From Microbacteriaceae bacterium (GTDB lineage Bacteria; Actinomycetota; Actinomycetes; Actinomycetales; Microbacteriaceae), in assembly GCA_009925875.1 (NCBI GenBank), contig RFQD01000012.1, positions 1 through 15,646 on the forward strand: a stretch of 15,646 nt of DNA, read 5' to 3'. This document shows positions 1-7,265 of this stretch, piece by piece. Both the position numbers and the translations under genes were made by a program. Under the pieces are notes generated by a model that did not search any database, was not told the DNA's origin, and saw nothing but the letters and a program-made list of their open reading frames with translations. Within the stretch, counting starts at the first letter, position 1. The number at the start of each line of letters is the position of its first letter.

Positions 1-1493
1 CTGTCCTGCGCCAATCGCGCAGCCGGACCGCCCACCGAACCGAGGTAGAAGCCGCCGTGCTTGTGACATGCCTGCGTGACCGCGGATGACCGGTTGCCCT
101 TCGCGAGCATCACGAGCGACCCGCCGGCGGCCTGGAACTCGTCGACGTAGCCGTCCATGCGGCCGGCCGTGGTGGGTCCGAACGATCCCGTCGGCAGACC
201 CTCCGGTGTCTTCGCCGGACCGGCGTAATACACCGGGTGGTTGAGGGCATAGTCGGGCAGACCCTCGCCCTTGGCCATGCGCTCACGCAACCGCGCGTGT
301 GCGATGTCGCGCGCCACAATCATCGTGCCGGTGAGCATCACGCGGTCGCCCACCTTCAGGGCGCTGAGCTGCTTCTGAATCTCCGGCATCGGTTGGTTGA
401 GATCGATCGGATGCCCGGGCGACGCCTCTTCGATCTTCTCGAGCCCCGTCTCGGGAATGAAGCGCGCTGGGTCGTGCTCGAGCTCTTCGATCCACACGCC
501 GTCAGCGTTGATTGTGGCGAGCACCTGGCGGTCGGCCGAACACGAGACGGCAATCGCAATGGGCAATGACGCGCCGTGACGCGGGAGGCGCACCACGCGC
601 ACATCGTGACAGAAGTACTTGCCACCAAACTGCGCTCCGTAGCCGATGGTCTGCGTCATCTCAAAGACCTTCTGCTCGAAGTCGAGGTCGCGGAATCCGC
701 TTCCCTCGCCGTTACCCTCCGTGGGCAGCGTGTCGAGATAGTGGGTCGATGCGAGCTTCGCCGTCTTTAGCGTGAATTCGGCCGACGTACCGCCGACGAC
801 CACGGCGAGGTGGTAGGGCGGGCAGGCTGCCGTCCCGATGCTCGCGATTTTCTCGCGCAAGAAGTCGAGCAGGCGTTGCTCATCCAGCATTGCCGTGGTC
901 TCTTGATACAAGAACGACTTGTTTGCGCTCCCGCCACCCTTGGCCATGAACAGAAACTCGTAGGTGTCGCCCTTCGCGAGCTGAATGTCGATTTCGGCCG
1001 GGAGATTCGACTTTGTGTTCGCCTCTTTCCACATGGTGGTCGGCGCGAGCTGCGAGTAACGCAGGTTGAGGTCGTGGTACGCGCGGTAAATGCCCTTGGA
1101 GATGTGCGCGGCATCCTGACCGTCGGTCATCACGCGGTGGCCGCGCTTGGCGTGAACGAGAGCGGTGCCCGTGTCCTGGCACATGGGCAGAACGCGGCCC
1201 GCGGCGATATTGGCGTTCTTCAGCAGGTCGAGCGCCACGTAACGGTCGTTACCAGAGGCCTCCGGGTCGTCGAGAATCTTGCGCAATTGAGCGAGGTGCT
1301 CGGAGCGCAGAAAGTAGTTGACCTCGCGATACGCCTCGTAGGCGAGTTTCTCGAGGGCGGAACCATCCACCTCGAGCACTGCTTTGTCACCTGAGCCGGT
1401 GTGCTCGACACCTTCGGTGGTCACCAGCGTCTTGGCGTAGTTCGGTTTGGTGCGGGGCAAAATGTCGACGTAGGTCACGTCAGGCTGATTCAT
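1..1493 (-). CDS. fumA: Class I fumarate hydratase, iron-sulfur type, C-terminus beyond the window
   Basis: Hydrates fumarate to L-malate in the cytoplasm with a [4Fe-4S] cluster; some class I fumarases also hydrate mesaconate to (S)-citramalate. The reading frame is open from ATG at 1493 to the window edge, giving 497 residues of the roughly 550 usual for the FumA/FumB form. The three cluster cysteines fall at 105 (MCQDTGT), 224 (ACPPYH) and 318 (SCSADR), the same numbers as in E. coli Fum[25 protein letters not shown] and the late KGNRS and [13 protein letters not shown] motifs are also present. Start choice: AAGGGAG lies 5 nt before the ATG. It follows the aminotransferase gene by 44 nt on the same strand, so the two are probably co-transcribed. 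The pairing with a transaminase suggests a role in catabolism beyond the TCA cycle (inference). Family call is firm; physiological substrate is open. Confidence 0.95.
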   Translation of the reverse strand, partial: MNQPDVTYVDILPRTKPNYAKTLVTTEGVEHTGSGDKAVLEVDGSALEKLAYEAYREVNYFLRSEHLAQLRKILDDPEASGNDRYVALDLLKNANIAAGRVLPMCQDTGTALVHAKRGHRVMTDGQDAAHISKGIYRAYHDLNLRYSQLAPTTMWKEANTKSNLPAEIDIQLAKGDTYEFLFMAKGGGSANKSFLYQETTAMLDEQRLLDFLREKIASIGTAACPPYHLAVVVGGTSAEFTLKTAKLASTHYLDTLPTEGNGEGSGFRDLDFEQKVFEMTQTIGYGAQFGGKYFCHDVRVVRLPRHGASLPIAIAVSCSADRQVLATINADGVWIEELEHDPARFIPETGLEKIEEASPGHPIDLNQPMPEIQKQLSALKVGDRVMLTGTMIVARDIAHARLRERMAKGEGLPDYALNHPVYYAGPAKTPEGLPTGSFGPTTAGRMDGYVDEFQAAGGSLVMLAKGNRSSAVTQACHKHGGFYLGSVGGPAARLAQD

Positions 1494-1498
1494 CGTCA

Positions 1499-1505
1499 CT
1501 CCCTT
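1499..1505 (-). promoter_or_regulatory. Ribosome binding site of the fumarase gene
   Basis: Read on the minus strand this is AAGGGAG, 5 nt before the ATG at 1493. It supports that start codon. Confidence 0.7.
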
Positions 1506-1537
1506 AGTTTGTCACTGCGCATGGCTCGCTCGCGGGC

Positions 1538-2881
1538 CTATTGGGGAGCAAACTCGTCGATGACTTCACGAATCACGTCAAGTCCCTCGTGCAACGTTGA
1601 GAGCGGGATAGAGAAGGGCGGCAGCAACCGAATCACGTTTGCGTACGTTCCGGTAGTCAGAACAATGACGCCTCGCTCGTGGCACTCGCGCGCAACGCGC
1701 GCCGTGAGATCAGGCAGCGGCTCGCGCGAGTCTGGCTGAGCAAACTCCATTGCAATCATCGCGCCTCGACCACGCACCTCGCCAATGACCTCGTGGGCGT
1801 CACGAGCGGACGTGAGCTTGTCGAGTGCCACGCCCTCTATTTGCCGAGCGAGCTCGGTCGCGGTCGATTGGTTCATCCACGTCATGGCGGCGATGGCTGC
1901 GGCGCATGCCACCGGGTTACCGGTATACGTGCCGCCAAGGCCACCAGCATGAACCGAATCCATGATGTCTGCGCGCCCTGTCACCGCAGAGAGTGGCATG
2001 CCACCGGCAATGCCTTTTGCCGTCGTGATGAGGTCGGGAACGAGGCCTTCATGCTCAGATGCGAACCAGTCCCCCGTGCGGCAAAAGCCGGACTGAATCT
2101 CGTCTGCGACGAAAAGCGCCCCCGTACTACGCGCATACTCGGCGAGCGCGGGCAAGAAACCTGGCGCGGGAACGATGAAGCCGCCTTCGCCCTGAATCGG
2201 TTCGACCACGATCGCCGCCAGCGACGAGCCCCCAATTTCCTTCTCAATACGAGAGATCGTGATGCGCGCGGCTTCGTCCGCGGTTCGTCCGTCGCGAAAC
2301 GGATAGGAGCCTGGCAAGCGATAGATCTCAGGAGCAAAAGGGCCGAAACCATCCTTGAACGGCATCGATTTGGCGGTCATACCCATCGTCAAGTTGGTGC
2401 GACCGTGGTAGCCATTCTCGAGAACGACGATGGCCTGCCGGCCGGTGAACTTGCGCGCAATCTTGACGGCGTTCTCGACGGCCTCGGCTCCCGAATTGAA
2501 CAAGGCACTGCGCTTTTCGTGGGCACCGGGTGTGACCTCGTTGAGCATTTCGCAGACCCGGATATAGGACTCATAGGGAGTCACGGCAAACGCGGTGTGC
2601 GTGAAGAGTTGAGCCTGTTCCGCAACCGCCGCAACGACCTGAGCGTTGGCATTTCCCACACCGGTGACACCGATACCGGATCCCAAGTCAACGAATACGT
2701 TTCCATCGATGTCTTCGATGATGCCGTCAGACGCACGCGCGACGTAGATGGGTAGCGTCACACCAACACCGGGTGAGACCGCGGCCGCTTTCCGTGCGTG
2801 CAATTCTGACGACTTCGGGCCCGGAATCAAGGTGGCCAGAACTCGCGAAACGAGCGGAGTTGGGGGTAGAGCAATCGACAC
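1538..2881 (-). CDS. gabT: Class III aminotransferase, 4-aminobutyrate (GABA) aminotransferase type
   Basis: PLP-dependent transfer of an omega-amino group to 2-oxoglutarate, producing a semialdehyde such as succinic semialdehyde. The 447-residue length suits GabT. Visible motifs: NSGAEAVENAVKIAR (129-143), which grips the cofactor phosphate; EPIQGEGG (227-234); ADEIQSGFCRTG (259-270) with the cofactor-pairing Asp260; and TTAKGIAGGMP (286-296) with Lys289 as the Schiff-base lysine. The start is GTG at 2881, with GGGAG 7 nt upstream. It is transcribed away from the Lrp regulator and leads into the fumarase gene. In context it probably deaminates the amino acid released by the ureohydrolase encoded on the other strand. 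That amino acid could be GABA itself or a methylated or unsaturated analogue, because this family is often permissive. Other omega-transaminase activities are possible. Confidence 0.92.
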   Translation of the reverse strand: MSIALPPTPLVSRVLATLIPGPKSSELHARKAAAVSPGVGVTLPIYVARASDGIIEDIDGNVFVDLGSGIGVTGVGNANAQVVAAVAEQAQLFTHTAFAVTPYESYIRVCEMLNEVTPGAHEKRSALFNSGAEAVENAVKIARKFTGRQAIVVLENGYHGRTNLTMGMTAKSMPFKDGFGPFAPEIYRLPGSYPFRDGRTADEAARITISRIEKEIGGSSLAAIVVEPIQGEGGFIVPAPGFLPALAEYARSTGALFVADEIQSGFCRTGDWFASEHEGLVPDLITTAKGIAGGMPLSAVTGRADIMDSVHAGGLGGTYTGNPVACAAAIAAMTWMNQSTATELARQIEGVALDKLTSARDAHEVIGEVRGRGAMIAMEFAQPDSREPLPDLTARVARECHERGVIVLTTGTYANVIRLLPPFSIPLSTLHEGLDVIREVIDEFAPQ

Positions 2882-2991
2882 GTGCAGACTCCCAACGTCA
2901 ACGTAAATGAATGGACAACCTGCAAAGCCCGCTTTATTGTCACCACATGGATGCCAATGCGAGTTTTTTATCAGGAATACTTGCTTGAATC

Positions 2992-3004
2992 GGTATTTTA
3001 TACC
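2992..3004. repeat. 13-bp palindrome, candidate Lrp-family operator
   Basis: GGTATTTTATACC has perfect 5-bp arms around TTT. It lies between the divergent gabT and regulator genes, with an AT-rich centre of the kind Lrp/AsnC proteins tend to bind. Related GGTAAAT sequences occur before the reductase gene (4107-4113) and the permease gene (minus strand, 14256-14262). Regulatory function is inferred. Confidence 0.4.
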
Positions 3005-3062
3005 TAACTTGGACGCTTTGCTCGTATTTTTTTCTGCGGTGGCTGTTTTTTCTCGGATTCTG

Positions 3063-3073
3063 GGGATTATCCC
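3063..3073. repeat. 11-bp palindrome upstream of the regulator gene
   Basis: GGGAT-T-ATCCC is perfectly symmetrical and ends 42 bp before the ATG of the Lrp-family gene. That is a plausible position for an autoregulatory site, but a short palindrome can arise by chance. Confidence 0.3.
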
Positions 3074-3115
3074 TACCGTGTAGCCGGAATTTTCTCACTT
3101 AGGTAGAGTCCAACT

Positions 3116-4087
3116 ATGGTTTTTGACTCCGGACTCGGTCTGCTCGACTCGAATCCTCGGGGCATTGACGCAATCGATAAAGCGCTGATTGCCGAGCTCC
3201 GCGCCGACGGCCGTCAGAGCCTCGCGAAACTCGGCGAGGTCGTCGGACTCACAGGAGACTCCGTTCGTGACCGACTAACAAAACTCACGACCGACGGCGT
3301 TATCAAAGTGACCTGCTCAGTCGATCCGCGAGTGTTGGGCTTCCGGTCGATCACCCTCATCGGCGTCAAGGTGCGCGGTCGCGCTCTCGACATCGCCGAA
3401 TCCCTCGCCGAAGTCTCAGAGTTCGACTTCGTCGGCTGCACGGCCGGTGAGTACGACATCTTGGTCGAAGCCGTTTGCCGGGATGAGTTACATTTACTCT
3501 CCGTAGTCGACGAGCACATTCGAAGCCGTTCCGACGTAAGCGGTATCTCCTGCTACAACTATCTCGCCGTGCTCAAGTTTGAACCGGGCGGACTCTCCAC
3601 ATCCCTCTCGGATGCCGAACCCGACACGGTTCCGCTCGATGAGGTCGACCTCAAGATCATCACCGCGCTTCAGTCGGACGGGCGCGCGTCATTTCAAGAA
3701 ATTGCCGAGCAAATTGGTGTGCCGTATCAAACAACTCGAAGGCGGGCCAAGACCTTGCTCGAGAGCAATGTCGTTCGGCCCGAAACCCTGGTGAACCGAC
3801 TCGTTGATGGTACGGCCGTTGTTGCCGGCATCGGTTTGCGCACAACCGGGCCGATGGGCGACATTGCCGCCGCACTGACTCAACTGGATGAAGTGGAAAT
3901 CGCCGTTCTTACCACGGGTTCATTCGATCTGATGCTCGAAGTTGCCTGCCGTGACCGGGAGCACCTCGCCGCCCTGGTCGGCACGATTATCCCGTCCATT
4001 CCGGGAATTATCTCGACAGAGACAACGATCTACCAGCGCGTGGTCAAGCTGCCACAGTCGTGGTCAGGTTTAGTTCGAAAAATGTGA
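3116..4087 (+). CDS. Double-length Lrp/AsnC-family transcriptional regulator
   Basis: A DNA-binding regulator of 323 residues, about twice the usual 150-165 of Lrp/AsnC proteins, because it holds two complete units in tandem. The first helix-turn-helix spans about 17-64 (IDAIDKALIAELRADGRQS onward) and the first ligand-binding RAM-type domain about 78-150. The second helix-turn-helix spans about 174-222 (LDEVDLKIITALQSDGRAS onward) and the second ligand domain about 234-308. Both wHTH starts share a D-x-x-D/L-K pattern and the D-G-R bend. It sits divergently from gabT and directly upstream of the P450 operon, so it is the likely local regulator, probably sensing the pathway substrate or an amino acid intermediate (inference). 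The ATG at 3116 has only a weak upstream AGGTAG. Activator or repressor role cannot be told from sequence. Confidence 0.9.
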   Translation: MVFDSGLGLLDSNPRGIDAIDKALIAELRADGRQSLAKLGEVVGLTGDSVRDRLTKLTTDGVIKVTCSVDPRVLGFRSITLIGVKVRGRALDIAESLAEVSEFDFVGCTAGEYDILVEAVCRDELHLLSVVDEHIRSRSDVSGISCYNYLAVLKFEPGGLSTSLSDAEPDTVPLDEVDLKIITALQSDGRASFQEIAEQIGVPYQTTRRRAKTLLESNVVRPETLVNRLVDGTAVVAGIGLRTTGPMGDIAAALTQLDEVEIAVLTTGSFDLMLEVACRDREHLAALVGTIIPSIPGIISTETTIYQRVVKLPQSWSGLVRKM

Positions 4088-4214
4088 CAAATGTAATAAC
4101 AGACCGGGTAAATCGGTTTCTGTTTGTAAAAAAAACTAGTTTTGGCGTTTTTCTGTGGTTATAATCAGAGTCCACGAGGCACTTGTGGACTCTGACCCAG
4201 AAAGTTTTTGAGCG
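4088..4214 (+). promoter_or_regulatory. Promoter and leader of the reductase-P450 operon
   Basis: A consensus -10 hexamer TATAAT lies at 4160-4165. No good -35 hexamer stands 16-18 bp upstream (TAGTTT at 4137-4142 is poor), which is common at activator-dependent promoters. Transcription would begin near 4172, inside the left arm of the inverted repeat at 4165-4195, leaving a leader of about 43 nt. Further upstream, ACAGACCG (4099-4106) and CGGTTTCTGT (4114-4123) form an imperfect inverted repeat around GGTAAAT, a possible regulator site. No strong ribosome binding site precedes the ATG at 4215. Confidence 0.6.
4165..4195. repeat. Perfect 11-bp inverted repeat over the predicted transcription start
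   Basis: TCAGAGTCCAC (4165-4175) and GTGGACTCTGA (4185-4195) are exact reverse complements separated by nine bases. The left arm starts at the last base of the TATAAT hexamer, so a protein bound here would cover +1. Alternatively the transcript could fold into a hairpin at its 5' end. It is not followed by a T-run, so it is not a typical terminator. The arms share AGAGTCCA with 3105-3112, before the regulator gene. Confidence 0.8.
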
Positions 4215-5162
4215 ATGGACAAAGATGTCGACGTCGTCGTCAGCGAAAAGCGCGCGCTAGTTCCCGGCCACGTGGTCGAATTCACGCTCACGAGCACCGA
4301 TGACTTCCCTCTGAGCAACTGGGAACCCGGCGCGCACATCGAAGTGGTGCTTCCCTCTGGACTTATTCGCCACTATTCACTGTGCGGCGATCCCGCCGAC
4401 GAGTCATACAAGATTGCCGTTTTGCGTGAAGCGGATTCCCGAGGTGGTTCTCACGAGCTTCATGATGCCGTCAGTGTCGGCACGCGCCTCGTCGTACGTG
4501 GCCCGCGGAATCATTTTCCCTTGCAGCGAGCAGCACACACCGTCTTCATCGCTGGCGGGATCGGTATCACCCCGTTGCTACCCATGATGCGCGCCCTGAC
4601 CAACGAAGGTCGATCGTGGGAGCTCCACTATGGCGGTAAGTCGCTGGCCTCGCTGGCCTACCTCGACGCCCTCGATCTCATGGAGGGGCATCCGGTCAAC
4701 GTCTACGTCAAGGACGAAACCCGTCGAATTCCCGTGGCTGACGTGCTGGAGAAAATCGACACGTCAGCAATTGTGTATGTCTGCGGACCCGACTCCATGA
4801 TTTCTGACGTCGAAAACGAAGGTGCGCGTCGTGGCCTTGAGGTCCGGCTTGAAAGATTCGGGCCAACGGGTGCCGAAATTGATCACTCGGGTGACACGGC
4901 ATTCGAGGTCGTGCTCAACCGGAGCGGTTCGACGTTGACGGTAACGCCCGACCAACGCCTCATCGATGTCGTGCGAACAGTCGTGCCGAGCGTGCCGTTC
5001 TCGTGCGAAGAAGGCTACTGCGGGTCCTGCGAGACAACGGTTCTCGAAGGCGAGCCGGAGCACCGCGACAGCATTCTCTCGCCCGAAGAGCGAGCGAGTA
5101 ACGAATGCATGATGATCTGCGTGGGCCGCTCACGCAGTTCTCGACTCGTTCTCGACATTTAA
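4215..5162 (+). CDS. PDR/VanB-type oxidoreductase with C-terminal [2Fe-2S] ferredoxin domain
   Basis: Carries electrons from NAD(P)H through a flavin to an iron-sulfur cluster and on to an oxygenase, here most likely the P450 encoded next. The 315 residues follow the phthalate dioxygenase reductase order. A flavin-binding barrel contains RHYSLCGDP at 52-60. A nucleotide-binding domain contains GGIGITP at 114-120 and CGPDSMI at 190-196. A plant-type ferredoxin domain has cluster cysteines 264, 269, 272 and 302 (C-x4-C-x2-C-x29-C). All expected motifs are intact. In this family the flavin is usually FMN, and partners are usually Rieske oxygenases. No Rieske gene is visible in the window and the P450 starts 20 nt downstream, so the P450 is the natural partner (inference). 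First gene of a six-gene operon. Confidence 0.93.
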   Translation: MDKDVDVVVSEKRALVPGHVVEFTLTSTDDFPLSNWEPGAHIEVVLPSGLIRHYSLCGDPADESYKIAVLREADSRGGSHELHDAVSVGTRLVVRGPRNHFPLQRAAHTVFIAGGIGITPLLPMMRALTNEGRSWELHYGGKSLASLAYLDALDLMEGHPVNVYVKDETRRIPVADVLEKIDTSAIVYVCGPDSMISDVENEGARRGLEVRLERFGPTGAEIDHSGDTAFEVVLNRSGSTLTVTPDQRLIDVVRTVVPSVPFSCEEGYCGSCETTVLEGEPEHRDSILSPEERASNECMMICVGRSRSSRLVLDI

Positions 5163-5170
5163 ATCTCAAC

Positions 5171-5176
5171 GAAAGG
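5171..5176 (+). promoter_or_regulatory. Ribosome binding site that sets the P450 start
   Basis: GAAAGG stands 6 nt before the ATG at 5183. This favours the 412-residue product over a longer frame opening at 5105, which would overlap the reductase gene by 58 bases and lacks P450-like sequence at its N-terminus. Confidence 0.6.
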
Positions 5177-5182
5177 CGTGAC

Positions 5183-6421
5183 ATGACGAACGCGCGACCG
5201 ACCGCGGGCTTTAGCCTGGCCGACCCGAATTTCTGGCTGCGTACAGACCAAGATGCGGCATTTGCGCAGTTGCGACGGGACGCTCCGCTCACCTGGCATG
5301 AAGAGGAGAAGTCAACCTGGTTCCCCGACGGTGGTCGCGGATTCTGGTCGCTCGTTCGCCACGAGGATGTCTCACTGGCCAGTAAAGACCAAGCAACGTT
5401 TACGTCGGGCGAGGGCACAGAAATTGTCGATCTCACGCCGAGTGAGCGCCACATCTTCGGCGGCATGCTGAATATGCACGCTCCCGAACACGCCAAGTAC
5501 CGCTCAATTGTGAACCGGGTACTCACGCCGCGCACCGTTGAAGCGATGAATGACGTCATCGACGCCCAGGCCGTCGCGTCCATCAACCGGGTCGTTGAGC
5601 GGGGGTCAGCTGATTTCGTCGAGGACATCGTGGGAGATTATCCGGCGCAAATCATTGGCGAGCTACTCAGCGTTCCGACCGCAGACCGTGCTCATCTCAT
5701 TGACCTCACCGTGCAAGCCCTTGCTGCGTATGGAACCAAGGATGCGTATGCCGCGTACCTCGAAATCATCGACTACGCGCATCAGTTGATAGCCAGCGTG
5801 CGCGCCAATGGCAGCGATGACAACTTCCTCGGACGACTTCTCGCAGCCGAAGTGGACGGTGAGCGAATGACCGACCAGGACATCGCCATCTTCTTTGCAT
5901 TGCTCCTGACCGCGGGCATTGAGACCACCGCGACAACTCTGGCCACTGGCTTCTACGGCCTGAGTTTGTTCCCCGACCAACGTGCGCAACTGCAGGGAGA
6001 TTTTGACGTTCGCTCGGCCGCGGCGGTCGAAGAACTCATCCGCTGGGTGTCGCCGGTCAAGCACTTCCGACGGACCGCCACCCGCGATGTCGAAATGTAC
6101 GGGCAAACGATCAAACAAGGCGAGAAAGTCGTGTTGTGGTACAACTCGGCCAATCGCGATGAATCCGTTTTTGAGCTCGCCGACAATCTAAATCTCGCCC
6201 GTGACCCGAATCCGCAGGTGGGATTCGGTGGCGGCGGACCACATTTCTGCCTTGGCGCCGTTCTCGCGCGCAAGGAAGCCGTGGTCTTTCTTCGACGACT
6301 CTTCGAGATTCTGCCCGACGTTGAGGTGACGGGTGAACCGACGTTCGTGCATTCGAACTTCGTCAACGCGGTCTCATCGCTACCTGTCTCCTATACCGCT
6401 CGAACACCGCTTCACATCTAG
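5183..6421 (+). CDS. Cytochrome P450 monooxygenase, bacterial soluble type, CYP124/125-like
   Basis: A heme-thiolate monooxygenase of 412 residues, the usual size for soluble bacterial P450s, with no membrane anchor. The oxygen-activation helix has AGIETT at 244-249, the ExxR pair is Glu284/Arg287, and the heme loop FGGGGPHFCLG places the thiolate at Cys356. HAPEHAKYRSIVNRVLTP near residue 98 and VVLWYNSANRDESVF resemble the actinobacterial CYP124/125/142 group, whose members hydroxylate terminal methyl groups of branched lipids and isoprenoids. That resemblance is from memory and the CYP family is not proven. Its place between a reductase and SDR/ALDH genes suggests it makes a primary alcohol that is then oxidised to an acid. 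The likely substrate is a methyl-branched or prenylated nitrogen compound (inference). Confidence 0.93.
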   Translation: MTNARPTAGFSLADPNFWLRTDQDAAFAQLRRDAPLTWHEEEKSTWFPDGGRGFWSLVRHEDVSLASKDQATFTSGEGTEIVDLTPSERHIFGGMLNMHAPEHAKYRSIVNRVLTPRTVEAMNDVIDAQAVASINRVVERGSADFVEDIVGDYPAQIIGELLSVPTADRAHLIDLTVQALAAYGTKDAYAAYLEIIDYAHQLIASVRANGSDDNFLGRLLAAEVDGERMTDQDIAIFFALLLTAGIETTATTLATGFYGLSLFPDQRAQLQGDFDVRSAAAVEELIRWVSPVKHFRRTATRDVEMYGQTIKQGEKVVLWYNSANRDESVFELADNLNLARDPNPQVGFGGGGPHFCLGAVLARKEAVVFLRRLFEILPDVEVTGEPTFVHSNFVNAVSSLPVSYTARTPLHI

Positions 6422-6463
6422 TTGCCGTCGGCGCTCGTTTCTTGTGGCGCTGGTTACATCTTC

Positions 6464-6469
6464 GAAAGG
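6464..6469 (+). promoter_or_regulatory. Ribosome binding site of the short-chain dehydrogenase gene
   Basis: GAAAGG, 7 nt before the ATG at 6477 and the same hexamer used by the P450 gene, fixes the start. The 55-base gap before it, 6422-6476, shows no other gene and no clear terminator. Confidence 0.6.
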
Positions 6470-6476
6470 CTTTCTT

Positions 6477-7265
6477 ATGTCACGGGTCATCGCAGTAACC
6501 GGCGGGTCGTCGGGAATTGGCGCCAAAATCGTTGAGCAATTCACGAATCAAGGTGCCACCGTCGTCATTCTCGACCGCAATCAGCCGTCTGGTTCACAGG
6601 ATTTCGTGCAGTGTGACCTCTCGGACTTCGCCGCAATCGACAGTGCCGTGGGCGCGCTGCCCGCCCAACTCGATGTTTTCGTCAACGCCGCCGGAATCTC
6701 GGGGCTTGCTCCAATTCCGAAAGTCATGAAGGTCAACTTCTACGGTCTGCGCCACCTCACGGAAGCGGTCGCCGGGCGCATCGCATCCGGTGGCTCGGTC
6801 ATCAACATTGCATCGACGTCATCGTGGTACTGGCGAGATCACCTCACCGAGATCGCGACAATTATGGCCGCGCGCGATGACGCCGAAATCGAGGCAATCT
6901 GCGCGAAGCTCATTACCGACGGATACACCGCGTACGCCCGGAGCAAGGAGGCCGTGCTCGTGTGGAGTGCGGTTGCGGCTCAGGAATACCTCGGTCGCTT
7001 TCGCATCAACAGCGTGAGCCCCGGCCCAATCGAGACGCCGCTGCTCGCGGACTTCTATGAAGCGATGGGTCACGAAGAGCTGGACCCGCTCACCAAGCGG
7101 GCAGGTGGTCGCAACGGTCGTCCCGATGAGATCGCCAGCGTCGTGACGTTCCTCGCATCGAACGAATCGAACTGGATCAACGGCACCGATATTCCGGTGG
7201 ATAACAGTGCCGAGATTTCCGAGTTCTTGGCCGCCAACAACGTGATTCCACCCCTGGAGAAGTAA
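6477..7265 (+). CDS. Short-chain dehydrogenase/reductase (SDR), NAD-dependent alcohol dehydrogenase
   Basis: A classical SDR of 262 residues. The Rossmann nucleotide motif TGGSSGIG is at 8-15, Asp33 at the end of the second strand favours NAD over NADP, NAAG is at 70-73, the serine region IASTSS is at 111-116, and the catalytic pair is Tyr153/Lys157 (YARSK). The stretch between serine and tyrosine is longer than in the minimal SDR, a feature shared with the 3-alpha-hydroxysteroid/coniferyl-alcohol dehydrogenase group. The start at 6477 is chosen because it puts the glycine motif at residue 8 and has GAAAGG 7 nt upstream. The stop overlaps the next ATG by one base (TAATG), so translation is probably coupled. 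In context it would oxidise the P450-made alcohol to an aldehyde (inference). Confidence 0.93.
   Translation: MSRVIAVTGGSSGIGAKIVEQFTNQGATVVILDRNQPSGSQDFVQCDLSDFAAIDSAVGALPAQLDVFVNAAGISGLAPIPKVMKVNFYGLRHLTEAVAGRIASGGSVINIASTSSWYWRDHLTEIATIMAARDDAEIEAICAKLITDGYTAYARSKEAVLVWSAVAAQEYLGRFRINSVSPGPIETPLLADFYEAMGHEELDPLTKRAGGRNGRPDEIASVVTFLASNESNWINGTDIPVDNSAEISEFLAANNVIPPLEK

Larger units (their letters stand above)
2882..3115. promoter_or_regulatory. Divergent control region between gabT and the Lrp-family regulator
   Basis: These 234 bases are noticeably richer in A+T than the flanking genes and contain several T-runs (2964-2970, 3028-3034, 3049-3054). No gene is seen. GGGAG at 2889-2893 (minus) is the ribosome binding site of gabT. 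Two short perfect palindromes are present: GGTAT-TTT-ATACC at 2992-3004 and GGGAT-T-ATCCC at 3063-3073. AGAGTCCA at 3105-3112, just before the regulator's ATG, matches eight bases of the left arm of the inverted repeat at 4165-4195. I could not assign a convincing -35/-10 pair for either direction. Control by the adjacent Lrp-type protein is inferred from the divergent arrangement. Confidence 0.6.

Noticed and set aside
810..1394. A 194-codon plus-strand frame opposite the fumarase gene
   Set aside because: The minus-strand frame gives a full class I fumarase with its three cluster cysteines; the plus frame is a shadow.
1679..2755. A 358-codon open frame on the plus strand across the aminotransferase gene
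   Set aside because: It is antisense to gabT, which has all family motifs; the plus-strand translation is rich in Arg/His and shows no recognisable domain.
4099..4123. Terminator of the regulator gene formed by ACAGACCG and CGGTTTCTGT
   Set aside because: The stem needs a two-base bulge and is followed by A-rich, not T-rich, sequence on the plus strand.
5105..5182. An earlier start for the P450 inside the reductase gene
   Set aside because: The added 26 residues show no P450 character, overlap the reductase, and the GAAAGG before 5183 marks a better start.
6333..6476. An earlier start for the SDR inside the P450 gene
   Set aside because: It would add 48 arginine- and serine-rich residues before the Rossmann strand; the ATG at 6477 has a ribosome binding site and normal SDR length.
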